A stretch of DNA of 64,000 bases from Streptomyces venezuelae (lineage in GTDB: Bacteria; Actinomycetota; Actinomycetes; Streptomycetales; Streptomycetaceae): the NCBI RefSeq assembly GCF_008642275.1, contig NZ_CP029189.1:4686501-4750500 (forward strand), read 5' to 3'. Under the pieces are notes generated by a model, which saw only the letters and a list, made by a program, of their open reading frames with translations, was not told the origin of the DNA and ran no database searches. Made by a program: the position numbers and the translations under genes. Positions 7,839 through 18,634 of this stretch are shown here, piece after piece (the first letter of the stretch is position 1; the number at the start of each line of letters is the position of its first letter).

Positions 7839-8720
7839 TTGACCGAGCAGCTTCGACTGATGGCCGTCCACGCCCACCCCGACGACGAGTCGAGCAAGGG
7901 CGCGGCCACCATGGCCAAGTACGTGTCCGAGGGGATCCCCGTGCTGGTCGTCACCTGCACCGGTGGCGAGCGCGGCTCGATCCTGAACCCCAAGCTCCAA
8001 GGCGACAAGTACATCGAGGAGAACATCCACGAGGTCCGCGCCAGGGAGATGGACGAGGCACGCGACATCCTCGGCATCGAGCAGGAATGGCTCGGCTACG
8101 TGGACTCCGGTCTCCCCGAGGGCGACCCGCTGCCCCCGCTGCCCGAGGGCTGCTTCGCGCTCGCGGACGTCCACGAGGCCGCCGGCGAGCTGGTGAAGAA
8201 GATCCGCGCGTTCAAGCCGCAGGTCATCACCACCTACGACGAGAACGGGGGCTACCCGCACCCCGACCACATCATGACCCACACGATCTCCATGCTGGCC
8301 TTCGACAGCGCGGCCGACACCGAGAAGTACCCGGAGAGCGAGTACGGCCCGGCCTACCAGCCGCAGAAGCTCTACTACAACCAGGGCTTCAACAAGCCGC
8401 GCACCATCGCCCTCCACGAGGCGCTGCTCGCGCGCGGCCTGGAGTCCCCCTACGGGGAGTGGCTGGAGCGGTGGAAGGAGTTCGAGCGCAAGGAGCGGAC
8501 CCTGACCACCCACGTGCCCTGCGCCGACTTCTTCGAGATCCGTGACAAGGCGCTCATCGCGCACGCCACGCAGATCGACCCGGACGGCGGCTGGTTCCGC
8601 GTCCCGATGGACATCCAGAAGGAGGTCTGGCCCACCGAGGAGTACGAGCTCGCGAAGTCGCTCGTCGACACTTCCCTCCCCGAGTCCGACCTCTTCGCGG
8701 GCATCCGGGAGAATGCGTAG
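7839..8720 (+). CDS. mca: mycothiol S-conjugate amidase Mca
   Basis: A 293-residue zinc-dependent LmbE-like deacetylase. It hydrolyses mycothiol S-conjugates of electrophiles to a mercapturic acid and GlcN-inositol, a detoxification route confined to actinobacteria. The motif AHPDDE near the N-terminus and HPDH near residue 138 supply zinc and catalytic residues; TCTGGERGSILNPKLQGD is typical of Mca rather than of MshB. The best start is TTG 7839, because AGAGGATCC lies at the right distance and the protein then begins LTEQLRLMAVHAHPDDE. A downstream small membrane protein follows after 2 bases. Confidence 0.93.
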   Translation: MTEQLRLMAVHAHPDDESSKGAATMAKYVSEGIPVLVVTCTGGERGSILNPKLQGDKYIEENIHEVRAREMDEARDILGIEQEWLGYVDSGLPEGDPLPPLPEGCFALADVHEAAGELVKKIRAFKPQVITTYDENGGYPHPDHIMTHTISMLAFDSAADTEKYPESEYGPAYQPQKLYYNQGFNKPRTIALHEALLARGLESPYGEWLERWKEFERKERTLTTHVPCADFFEIRDKALIAHATQIDPDGGWFRVPMDIQKEVWPTEEYELAKSLVDTSLPESDLFAGIRENA

Positions 8721-8722
8721 CT

Positions 8723-8947
8723 ATGAGCGCTACGCAGGCAGCACTGACCCAGCTCCTTCCGCTGGCGGGTGACACCTTCGACAAGAACAAGGTGACGCCC
8801 GGCCTCCTCGGCTTCGTCGTGTTCGCGGCCCTCGCCGTCGGCGTGTGGGCCCTGATGAAGTCCATGAACCGGCACATGGGCCGGGTGGACTTCGAGGAAG
8901 CCCCCGAGCCGGCCGCCCCCGGCGCGGACGGCACACGGGCCCCGTAG
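8723..8947 (+). CDS. small single-pass membrane protein downstream of mca
   Basis: A 74-residue protein whose ATG lies 2 bases after the mca stop, so the two are co-transcribed. One central membrane segment (LLGFVVFAALAVGVWALM) is followed by a basic KSMNRHMGR stretch and a proline/alanine-rich tail. No catalytic motif is seen. The position suggests a connection with Mca, but nothing in the sequence shows one. Confidence 0.8.
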   Translation: MSATQAALTQLLPLAGDTFDKNKVTPGLLGFVVFAALAVGVWALMKSMNRHMGRVDFEEAPEPAAPGADGTRAP

Positions 8948-8972
8948 GGCCGGGCAGGACCTCCGCGTGAAC

Positions 8973-8998
8973 GCCGCCGCCCCCGTGGGGGCGGCGGC
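8973..8998 (+). terminator. terminator of the mca operon
   Basis: GC-only 11-bp arms (8973-8983 and 8988-8998) around a CGTG loop, 25 bases after the small membrane gene. The following 160 bases up to 9164 hold only GC-rich imperfect direct repeats (for example about 28 bases at 9020 and 9053) and no gene. Confidence 0.75.
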
Positions 8999-9164
8999 TC
9001 CCGCGCGCGCCCGGCCGGTCACGCGCCCGGCCGGTCCGTCGGCCGCCCTGTTACGCGCCCGCCCGGCCCGTCGGCCGCCCCGCGAACCGGCGGGGGAGCG
9101 GCGGGGACGGGAGGGGCGGGGCCGCCGTGGTCCGCCATGGTCAGCCGTGGTCCGCCGAGCCGGG

Positions 9165-12100
9165 TCAGGTCCGGGGCACGCCCATGACCTCCCGCGCGTG
9201 CAGGTCCGGTACCAGGCCGAGCCGCCACGCCTGCCAGCCCTCCGCCGGATCCACCCCCCGCCCCAGGATCACCGAGTAGGTCTCCAGGCAGTCCTCCAGC
9301 CGGCCGTCCCGCGCCGGATGCGGCGCCTGCACGAGGCGCCCCAGCTCCGCCCGCGCCTCCTCCGGCGCGGCCGGCACCGCGTACGGGAGCATCGTGCACC
9401 GCAGGAACCGCGCCCAGTCCTCCCCGCGCCGGTCCCCGTACGCGATGAACAGCCGCACCGCCTCCTCGCACAGCCCCAGCGCCTGCGACAGCCGCCCGTT
9501 GCCCGCGTCGACCACCGCCAGCTCCAGACACGTCCACGCCTCGCCGTGCGCCAGACCGATCCGCCGGAAGTCCGCACGCGCGTCCACCAGCAGCTGACGG
9601 GCGAAACCGGAGTTGCGCAGGTTCCCCGTCTGCGCCGCCCGCTGGTCCCGCGTCACCCGGCCCGAGTGGTGGCGGGCGTACGCCAGCCCGTACACGTCCC
9701 GCATCCGCGAGAACATCGTCCGGGCCCGCTCCAGCTCCCGCACCGCCTCGTCGCGCTCCCCGCCCACCTCCAGCGCCTGCCCGAGGTAGTACTGCGTCCA
9801 GGCCTCCCCGCGCGCGTCCTCCGCCTCCCGGTGCCGGGCCAGCGCCTCCCGCAGCCCGTCCGCCGCCGGCCCCGGATCCCCGTCCACCACCCGGGCCCGC
9901 CCCAGCTGGGTCAGCGCCCAGGCCTCACCGCGGTCGTCACGGGTACGCCCGTACAGGTCGAGGGCCAGCCGCAGCTCGACCTCCGCCCGCTCCACGTCCC
10001 CGAACCGCAGGTGCACCTGACCCAGCTGGAAGTGCGCCCACGCCTCCCCGTGCACGCTCTCGTTCTCCCGGTGCAGCGCCAGCGAGGTCTCCAGCAGCCG
10101 CGCCGCCTCCGCCAGCCGCGCCCGGTCCCGCTCCACCGCCGCCAGGGCGTGCAGACCCCAGGCCCGGTCACCCGCCAGCTCCGGCGGCTCCTGCAGCACC
10201 AGCGCCTCCCGGATCCGCACCGACGCCTCCGGAAGGTTGCCCTGGTGGTGCAAGGTGATCCCGAGGGAGATCAGGGCCATCGCGGCCGCCGCCTCCTGAT
10301 CGGCCTCCATGTACTGGTCCACCACCGAGGTCAGCGTGGTGCGGGCCTTGTCCAGCTCGCCCAGCTGGCGCGCCGCGATACCCGTACGCCACTGCACCGA
10401 CCGCACCAGCCGCCCCTGCTGACCCTTCGGCCCGTTCTGACCCGCCGCGACCACCTGCGTCAGCTCGTCGATCTCACCCAGCCGGTACAGGTCCCCGCGC
10501 AGCAGGCAGAAATCGCACAGCGCGCCCAGCAGGTCCAGCACCGCCTGCTGGTCCACGCCCTCCGAATGCCGCAGCGCCGCCGTGATGAAGCTCGACTCGT
10601 CGTCCAGCCAGCGCAGGGCCGCGTCCAGCGAGGTGAAACCGTGCCCTCCGACGGGACCCTTCAGGAACGTGTTCGCCCGCGTCGACATCTTCCCGTCGAC
10701 CATCCGGATCACCGAGTCCGCGAGCCGCGCGTAGTCGCGGATCAGCCGCTCGTGCGCCGCCGCGGCCTGCGCCCGGTCCTCGTCCGCCACCGACCGCGCC
10801 GCCGCGTACGTACGCACCGCGTCGTGCATCCGGAACCGCCGGCCGCGCACCCGCTCGATCAGCCCGGCCTCCCACAGCTCCTCCAGCGTCCGCAGCGCCG
10901 CCGCCTCCGGTACGTCCACCAGCGCGGCCGCCGCCGCGGCGCCCAGCGACGCCCGCCCGGCCAGCGGCAGCCGCCGCAGCAGCTGCCGGGCGGGTTCGGA
11001 CAGCCGCGCGTCCGCCGCGCGCAGCGCCGCCTCCACCGGGTGCGCAGCCGGGTGCGCTGCCGGGTGCCCGGCCAGGTGCCCGGCCTCCACCGGGGCCTCC
11101 ACTCCGGCCTCCACCGGGGCCGCCGCACCGCCGCCCGGGGCCCTGTCCCCGCCCGCCGACGGAGCCAGCAACCGCAGCGCGAGCGGGAGCCCGCCGCCCA
11201 GCTCCACCGCAGCGGCGACGGCCTCCTCCGTGAGATCCGCCCGCACCGCCCGCAGCAGCTCCGCCGCCTCCTGCGGCGCCAGCCGCTCCACCGGCAGCTG
11301 GTACACCCACGCCGCCAGATCCGGCGGCAGCTCCAGCGGCTCCCGCGCCGTCACCAGCACCAGGCTCTCCGAACGCTCCGGAACCAGCGTCCGCACCTGC
11401 GCCGCGTCCACCGCGTCGTCCAGCAGCACCGTCACCGGCAGCCCCTGCAGATGCAGGTGGTACAGCTCGCCCAGGCGCCGCACCTGCTGCTCCGCCGACG
11501 CGCCCTCGCGGAACAGCAACTGCTCGCGCGGCGCACCCAGCCGGTTCATCAGGTGCAACAGCGCCTCCCGGGTGGCCAGCGGAGCCTCCCCGGACACCTC
11601 CCCGGCGGAACCGCCCCGCAGGTCCACCACGCACGCACCCCGGAACTGGTCCCGCAGAGCGTGCGCCGCCCGCAGCGCCAGCGCCGTCCGCCCCACCCCC
11701 GGCTCACCGTGCAGCACCACCACCACGGGCCGCGTCTCCGTGCTCGCCCGGGCCGCCTGCACCCACTGCGCGATCCGCGTCAGCTCGGAGCGCCGCCCCG
11801 CGAACCCCTCCACCGGATCCGGCAGCTGCCCGAAGGAGTGCTCCAGCGCACTGCGCCGCCGTGCCTCCGCGCTGCGGTCCGCACCCCGCAGCCGCGGAGC
11901 GGGCCGCGCCACCGCCGGCCGGGCCACGGGCCGGGCCGCCCGCGCCGCCGCTGCCACCGCACGCTGCTGCTCCAGGAACGGCCGTATCCCGCGTACCTCC
12001 AGCGCCGACAGCCACTGCAGCTTCAACTGCTCCGGCCCGCCCGGCCGGCCCCGCTCCCCGGCCCGCCGGTTCGCGGCCGGCAGGTGCAGCGCCGTCACCT

Positions 12101-12479
12101 TCGCCACCGTCGCCACCGCCCCGGAGATCCCCACCACGGCCCCCGCGGTCAGCGCCGTACCCGCCGCGACCCCCAGCGACAAGTCCGCGCCCACCGCCGT
12201 GGCCGCAGCGACCGCCGTCACCAGCAACGCCGTGGAGTGATCACCCCGCCGGAAGGCCTCGCCGAGCGACTGGTCCCCGGCCGCCGCCTCGTCCAGAGCC
12301 CGTACGTACGCCTCGTACTCCGGCGCCGCACTCGCGGCGAGCGCGTCCAGCGCCTCCCGGCCCCGAGCCAGCAGTGTCGCCCGGTCGACGCCCGCGCCCG
12401 TTCCCCGCTGCGCGGCGTCGTCCACGGCCCGCTCCAACAGCCGCTCGGCATCACCGCGATGGCTGTCCCGCATCGGCAT
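9165..12479 (-). CDS. STAND-type NTPase with TPR repeats
   Basis: A 1104-residue protein. Residues 82-130 are strongly hydrophobic, probably two membrane segments. A P-loop NTPase follows, with Walker A GEPGVGRTA at 258-266 and a Walker B-like VTVLLDDAVD, then LVLVTARE and GGGLPLALRLL, which are hallmarks of NB-ARC/STAND modules. The C-terminal half is a series of tetratricopeptide repeats containing many GEAWxxxxLG elements. There is no SARP or other DNA-binding domain at the N-terminus, unlike AfsR. STAND proteins act as signal-dependent switches; the signal here is unknown. It is divergent from a lipoprotein metallopeptidase. Confidence 0.85.
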   Translation of the reverse strand: MPMRDSHRGDAERLLERAVDDAAQRGTGAGVDRATLLARGREALDALAASAAPEYEAYVRALDEAAAGDQSLGEAFRRGDHSTALLVTAVAAATAVGADLSLGVAAGTALTAGAVVGISGAVATVAKVTALHLPAANRRAGERGRPGGPEQLKLQWLSALEVRGIRPFLEQQRAVAAAARAARPVARPAVARPAPRLRGADRSAEARRRSALEHSFGQLPDPVEGFAGRRSELTRIAQWVQAARASTETRPVVVVLHGEPGVGRTALALRAAHALRDQFRGACVVDLRGGSAGEVSGEAPLATREALLHLMNRLGAPREQLLFREGASAEQQVRRLGELYHLHLQGLPVTVLLDDAVDAAQVRTLVPERSESLVLVTAREPLELPPDLAAWVYQLPVERLAPQEAAELLRAVRADLTEEAVAAAVELGGGLPLALRLLAPSAGGDRAPGGGAAAPVEAGVEAPVEAGHLAGHPAAHPAAHPVEAALRAADARLSEPARQLLRRLPLAGRASLGAAAAAALVDVPEAAALRTLEELWEAGLIERVRGRRFRMHDAVRTYAAARSVADEDRAQAAAAHERLIRDYARLADSVIRMVDGKMSTRANTFLKGPVGGHGFTSLDAALRWLDDESSFITAALRHSEGVDQQAVLDLLGALCDFCLLRGDLYRLGEIDELTQVVAAGQNGPKGQQGRLVRSVQWRTGIAARQLGELDKARTTLTSVVDQYMEADQEAAAAMALISLGITLHHQGNLPEASVRIREALVLQEPPELAGDRAWGLHALAAVERDRARLAEAARLLETSLALHRENESVHGEAWAHFQLGQVHLRFGDVERAEVELRLALDLYGRTRDDRGEAWALTQLGRARVVDGDPGPAADGLREALARHREAEDARGEAWTQYYLGQALEVGGERDEAVRELERARTMFSRMRDVYGLAYARHHSGRVTRDQRAAQTGNLRNSGFARQLLVDARADFRRIGLAHGEAWTCLELAVVDAGNGRLSQALGLCEEAVRLFIAYGDRRGEDWARFLRCTMLPYAVPAAPEEARAELGRLVQAPHPARDGRLEDCLETYSVILGRGVDPAEGWQAWRLGLVPDLHAREVMGVPRT

Positions 12480-12625
12480 CCCCCTCAGAGAGCTCCGGCA
12501 ACGAGCCCCAAGTGTCCTGCGGGACCACGCCGAGCGCGAGGGAATCTGAGCTACTTCAGAGGGAAGTGCGCACTCTTTCCTACAGTCGGGTCGGAATCAG
12601 TCAACTGACATATTCGGAGGGCAAC

Positions 12626-13402
12626 ATGACGCTCCCTCGCTTACGCACCGCTCTCGTGTCGGCCGTGTGCGCGACGACACTCTTCCCGGCCCTCGCCGGA
12701 TGTCAACCAGCGCCGCCCGACCGCGGGTTCGTACCCCGGCACGAGGAACCGGCCGAAGCCGACCGCGACAGCGCCGGCTTCCTGAAGCGGTCGCAGCTCG
12801 TCGAGCGCGTCACCGCCGACCTCAACGCCTACCTCGACGTCCCCTACCGGATCACGGTCGTCGCCCGCTCCTGCGCGGGCGAGGGCAGCGGCTACGACCC
12901 CGGCACCCACCGCATCGAGCTCTGCTACGACGACCTCACGGAGGACCGGCACCTGTTCGAGGAGGCCGACGGCCGCCCGGCCGACGAAGCCCTCTCCGAG
13001 GTCGTCCGGGAGACCCTCCACCACGAGGCGGGCCACGCCCTCGTCGACGCCCTGGACCTCCCCGTCCGCGACCGGGGCCGTGCCGAGGAGGACGCCGCCG
13101 ACCGCTTCGCCCAGCTGATGCTCCTGCGCGACCCGCGGGGCGACCACGCGCTGCTGACCGCCGCCCGCGCCTACGACCTCGCGGCGGCGGCCGATCCCGC
13201 GCGGGACCCCGCCCCCGACCCCGACGACGACCACGCCCCGGACCCGGCCCGCGCGGAGTCCCACCGCTGCGCGGTCTACGGCGCGGCCCCCGCCCGCCAC
13301 CCGGACCTCGCGACACCGCCCCGCGCGGACTGCCCCCGCACCTGGACCGCCACCCGCGACACCTGGACCGCCGACCTGGCCCCGCTCCTGAAACGGCAGT
13401 GA
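12626..13402 (+). CDS. DUF4344-type lipoprotein metallopeptidase
   Basis: A 258-residue predicted lipoprotein. The signal peptide ends in PALAGC with Cys26 as lipidation site. The exported domain carries HEAGH at 133-137, a gluzincin-like HExxH, followed by EEDAADRFAQ, which could give the third zinc ligand, as in the DUF4344 family. The tail is rich in Asp-Pro repeats. ATG 12626 is preceded by TCGGAGGG. It is divergent from the STAND protein across about 146 bases, so joint control is possible. The peptidase activity is predicted from the motif. Confidence 0.8.
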   Translation: MTLPRLRTALVSAVCATTLFPALAGCQPAPPDRGFVPRHEEPAEADRDSAGFLKRSQLVERVTADLNAYLDVPYRITVVARSCAGEGSGYDPGTHRIELCYDDLTEDRHLFEEADGRPADEALSEVVRETLHHEAGHALVDALDLPVRDRGRAEEDAADRFAQLMLLRDPRGDHALLTAARAYDLAAAADPARDPAPDPDDDHAPDPARAESHRCAVYGAAPARHPDLATPPRADCPRTWTATRDTWTADLAPLLKRQ

Positions 13403-13473
13403 TGTCGTAACCCGACCATCGCTTCGCTCGTTGAAGCGAACATCGGACACGAGCTCGAAGATGAGGGGGCGCC

Positions 13474-14814
13474 ATGGACTCCAAGCCGCACGAGACCGAG
13501 GGCGGCCGCATTCCGGTCGCGTCCTACGCACGTACGTCGCAGGACGCACCGCGACAGGAGGGACGCGGCGTACGGCACCAGCACCGCATCAACGAAGGCA
13601 CCGCCGCACAGTACGGCTGTGTCGTCGTCGCGACGTACACGGACAGCGCGCGCACCGCCACGAAGGACGACCGGCAGCGCCCGGCCTTCGACCACTTGCT
13701 CGCCGACCTCCACCGTGGACACGCCTTCGTCGCCGGACCGCTGATGGGCGTCGTCGCGGTCGCCGACGACCGGCTGTACCGCAGGCCGGAGGACTTCATC
13801 CGCTTCATGGCGGCGCTGACGAGCGAACCCGGGCGGGTGTACGTCGACCGGGACGGCCTGCGCGACCCGTACAGCAAGACGGGCCTCCTCCAGGGTGCGG
13901 AGTCCCTTCAAGCAGCGGCCGAGGAAGGTCGGACGCGGAGCCGCAGGGTGCAGGACTGGCACTGGTCACGGGCGATGGACGGGCTGCCGCACAGCGGTCC
14001 CAGGCCCTTCGGATGGCAGGAGGACCGGAAAACCCTGCACCCGGTGGAGTCCGCGCTCGTACGGAAGGCGATCGAGGACCGGATCGCGGGCAAGGCCGTA
14101 GGCCAGGTCGCGCGGGAGTGGAACGCGCTCAGCATCACAGGGACCCGTGGGGGCCGTCCCAACCCGCAGACGGTCACGCAGATCATCACTTCCCCGCGCG
14201 TTTGCGGATTCCGCGGCAACCGGGGCGAGCTGCTGGCGGATCCGGTGACGGGGGAGCCGGTGGTCGGAGCCTGGCAGGCCATCGTCACGCCCGAACAGTG
14301 GAAGGCGGTCTGCGCGACTTTTGCGCCCGGCAGCCAGTTCATGCACAGGGGTCCGCTCAGCCCGCGGCTCACCGACCGCAGAGCCGGCCCGAAGTACCTT
14401 GCCAGCGGGCTCCTGCGGTGCGGGGCAGAGCTGGGGGAGGGAGGCACGTGCGGGAGCTCGATGGGAGCCACGAGCAGCCGCAGCCGAAGGAGTCCGTTCA
14501 ACTACGTCTGCAACGGGGCCGCCGGACGTGGCTGCGGTCGTTGTGCCATCAGCGGGCCGCTCGTGGAAGAGGCCGTCGAACGGCTCCTCTTCCCGGAGGA
14601 CGGGCGGGGCCGGGTCAGGCTTCCGGAGCCCATACGGCTGCGGTGGCTGTCGGGCGGGATGGCTTTGGAAGAGAAGCGCAAGGTGATCACTTCGGTCTTC
14701 GCGGGTCTGGTGATCAGGCCCGGGCGCAAGGGCTGCGGCACTTGGGATCATTCGCGTGTGATCCCGGTGTGGAAGTGGGCCGATCGTGTCCAACCCGTGG
14801 ATTCGGCGACCTGA
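13474..14814 (+). CDS. large serine recombinase, solitary
   Basis: A 446-residue site-specific recombinase. The N-terminal resolvase domain begins SYARTSQD with presumed nucleophile Ser22 and includes ADDRLYRRPEDF. The recombinase domain (about residues 165-270) contains GPRPFGWQEDRKTLHPVE and ITGTRGGRPNPQTVTQIITS. A zinc ribbon follows with the Cys residues LLRCG, TCGSS and YVCNGAAGRGCGRC. It is slightly short for the class. No excisionase, replication or transfer genes adjoin it, and no tRNA is nearby, so it may be the remnant of an integrated element or a domesticated recombinase. A small hairpin (13423-13440) lies upstream. Confidence 0.88.
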   Translation: MDSKPHETEGGRIPVASYARTSQDAPRQEGRGVRHQHRINEGTAAQYGCVVVATYTDSARTATKDDRQRPAFDHLLADLHRGHAFVAGPLMGVVAVADDRLYRRPEDFIRFMAALTSEPGRVYVDRDGLRDPYSKTGLLQGAESLQAAAEEGRTRSRRVQDWHWSRAMDGLPHSGPRPFGWQEDRKTLHPVESALVRKAIEDRIAGKAVGQVAREWNALSITGTRGGRPNPQTVTQIITSPRVCGFRGNRGELLADPVTGEPVVGAWQAIVTPEQWKAVCATFAPGSQFMHRGPLSPRLTDRRAGPKYLASGLLRCGAELGEGGTCGSSMGATSSRSRRSPFNYVCNGAAGRGCGRCAISGPLVEEAVERLLFPEDGRGRVRLPEPIRLRWLSGGMALEEKRKVITSVFAGLVIRPGRKGCGTWDHSRVIPVWKWADRVQPVDSAT

Positions 14815-14862
14815 GGGCGCCGCCACGAGTCCGCGTCGTGCGCGGTGCGGCAGGATGATCCC

Positions 14863-16917
<2,055 letters not shown>

Positions 16918-17074
16918 GGGTTCCCCGGCGCTCCTGCGGGCGCGGCGGCGGGCCGGGACCCCGCCGCCCTCCGGACGGTCGGGGCCCTGGTCGCGGGCCC
17001 TGGTTGCGGTCCTTCTTGATCCGCGCACACTGGGAGGGGTGTGGCTGCCGTCACCCGAGCAGGGAGGCCGAACC

Positions 17075-17635
17075 ATGGCGAGTCCGATCAGCGCATCGCA
17101 GACCGCGCGCATCGTGCGGCTGGCGGCCCGTGTCAGGCCCGAGATGTGGGATGCGATCAATCCGCACGGGCCGGTGTTCGCGGCCGGCGTGGCCGGCGTG
17201 GCAGGGGTCCGGTCCCTCGACGGTGGCTCGGCCGTCGCGCTCAACCCCCAGCCGCTCCCGCCGCGCGAACAGCTGCGGATCGCCGTCCTGCAGACGGTGA
17301 AAGGGGTCGCCGAGACGGCGATCGGGGCGCATCAAGGGGGCCGTGACGCCCGGGAGATCCTGCAGGCGGTCGGTGACGACATGTGTCCCACGCCGCCGCA
17401 TGTGAAGATCCCCTGGCCCAAGAACTGGCCGGGACCCTGGCCGCCCGGGGAGCCGTTCCCCATCGACCTCGTCGGCCCGCAGTACGTGACGCCCGCCGTC
17501 CAGGCGGTGGCGGGGCTGGCGTTCCAGGGGTACGCCGACAACATCGCCGACGGGAAGCTGAGCGCCGTGTTCGGCGAGCTGGCCGACCGGCTGTTCGGTG
17601 CGGCCCTGCACGAGTCCGGCTCCGACTCCGGCTGA
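17075..17635 (+). CDS. hypothetical protein with NPQPLPP motif
   Basis: A 186-residue protein behind a GGGAGG ribosome binding site. No signal peptide or membrane helix is evident. Residues 57-63 are NPQPLPP within VALNPQPLPPRE, a conspicuous short motif that I recall from other bacterial hypothetical proteins, and a second proline/tryptophan-rich stretch (KIPWPKNWPGPWPPGEPFP) lies near residue 110. The C-terminus is Ala/Gly rich and helical. I cannot assign a function. It stands alone between the DUF255 gene and hemolysin III. Confidence 0.8.
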   Translation: MASPISASQTARIVRLAARVRPEMWDAINPHGPVFAAGVAGVAGVRSLDGGSAVALNPQPLPPREQLRIAVLQTVKGVAETAIGAHQGGRDAREILQAVGDDMCPTPPHVKIPWPKNWPGPWPPGEPFPIDLVGPQYVTPAVQAVAGLAFQGYADNIADGKLSAVFGELADRLFGAALHESGSDSG

Positions 17636-17671
17636 GCGCGCGGGCCGCGGCCACCGGCCGCCGCCGCTCCC

Positions 17672-17707
17672 GGATCAGTCGGACCAGTCGGATCAGTCGG
17701 ATCAGTG
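17672..17707. repeat. 9-bp tandem repeat overlapping a stop codon
   Basis: Four head-to-tail copies of GGATCAGTC (second copy GGACCAGTC, last GGATCAGTG) run into the end of the hemolysin III gene. Confidence 0.75.
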
Positions 17708-18424
17708 CTGGTACGCGGCGAGCGAGATGCCGACGTAGTGGGCGACGAAGGCCGCGAGGGTCAGCGAGTGGAAGACCTCGTGGAAGCCGAAGAAGCGGGG
17801 GGAGGGGTTCGGCCGCTTCATGCCGTAGATGACCCCGCCCACGCTGTAGAGGAGCCCGCCGACGATCACCAGGACCAGGACGGCGATCCCACCGGTGCGC
17901 ATGAAGTCGGGCAGGAAGAAGACCGCCGCCCAGCCCATGGCGATGTAGCAGGGCGTGTACAGCCAGCGCGGCGCGCCGACCCAGAAGACCCGGAAGGCGA
18001 TGCCGGCGGCCGCCGCGATCCACACCGCCCACAGCAGGGTCCGCCCGGTGGACGGCGGCAACAGCAGGACGGTCAGCGGGGTGTAGGTGCCCGCGATGAT
18101 CAGGAAGATGTTGGCGTGGTCGAGCCGCCGCAGGATGGCCTCGCCGCGCGGCCCCCACGTGCCGCGGTGGTAGACCGCGCTGACCCCGAAGAGCAGGCAG
18201 GCCGTGAGGATGTACACCCCGCAGGCGACGCGGGCCCGGGTGGAGTCGGTGAAGGCCATCAGCACGAGGCCGGCGACGATCACGGCGGGGAACATCCCGA
18301 GGTGCAGCCAGCCGCGCAGCAGCGGCTTCTCCTCCAGGGCGGTCTCGGCCGCCTCCAGGGCCTCGACTACCGGTGTGGCCTCGGCGGCCGGGACGGCGGC
18401 GGGGTCAGAAGTCATGCGCGCCAT
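17702..18424 (-). CDS. hemolysin III / PAQR-family membrane protein
   Basis: A 240-residue seven-helix membrane protein of the hemolysin III (YqfA/PAQR) family. It has the characteristic SAVYHRGTW after the second helix, DHANIFLIIAGTYTPL in the third, and the C-terminal FGFHEVFHSLTLAAFVAHYVG with the conserved histidines thought to bind zinc. The name is historical; most members are not shown to be haemolytic and may be hydrolases. An internal ATG at 18415 is an alternative start. A perfect palindrome lies immediately upstream. Confidence 0.9.
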   Translation of the reverse strand: MARMTSDPAAVPAAEATPVVEALEAAETALEEKPLLRGWLHLGMFPAVIVAGLVLMAFTDSTRARVACGVYILTACLLFGVSAVYHRGTWGPRGEAILRRLDHANIFLIIAGTYTPLTVLLLPPSTGRTLLWAVWIAAAAGIAFRVFWVGAPRWLYTPCYIAMGWAAVFFLPDFMRTGGIAVLVLVIVGGLLYSVGGVIYGMKRPNPSPRFFGFHEVFHSLTLAAFVAHYVGISLAAYQH

Positions 18425-18427
18425 GCT

Positions 18428-18445
18428 ACCTACGGGTCCGTAGGT
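18428..18445. promoter_or_regulatory. 18-bp palindrome at the hemolysin III start
   Basis: ACCTACGG-GT-CCGTAGGT, perfect 8-bp arms, centred about 12 bases upstream of the ATG at 18424. Its position fits an operator that would block transcription of hemolysin III; the regulator is unknown. Confidence 0.5.
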
Positions 18446-18488
18446 TTCCGTTAGTGGTCTTTACGGAAGATTGACGGACGTGGCAATG

Positions 18489-18498
18489 CTCACGTGAG
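18489..18498. promoter_or_regulatory. CTCACGTGAG palindrome in pckA upstream region
   Basis: A perfect 10-bp palindrome in the 210-base gap between the divergent hemolysin III and pckA genes, just after a TTGACG -35-like element at about 18471. A protein-binding role for pckA is possible but unsupported beyond symmetry. Confidence 0.3.
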
Positions 18499-18634
18499 AG
18501 GCCCTCTGGACATATGCGCACATCCACCGGATGATCAGATGAGTGCGGTCGGCACCGGATGAGCGGAGCGCGAAGCGTCCGGGTCGCAGCCCCCACGGGG
18601 CAAACACCAAACCACCCCTCAACAAGGAGCAATC

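Noticed and set aside
9165..12479. AfsR/SARP-type antibiotic regulator
   Set aside because: The N-terminus lacks a SARP DNA-binding and BTAD region and instead has membrane segments; only the NTPase/TPR parts are shared.
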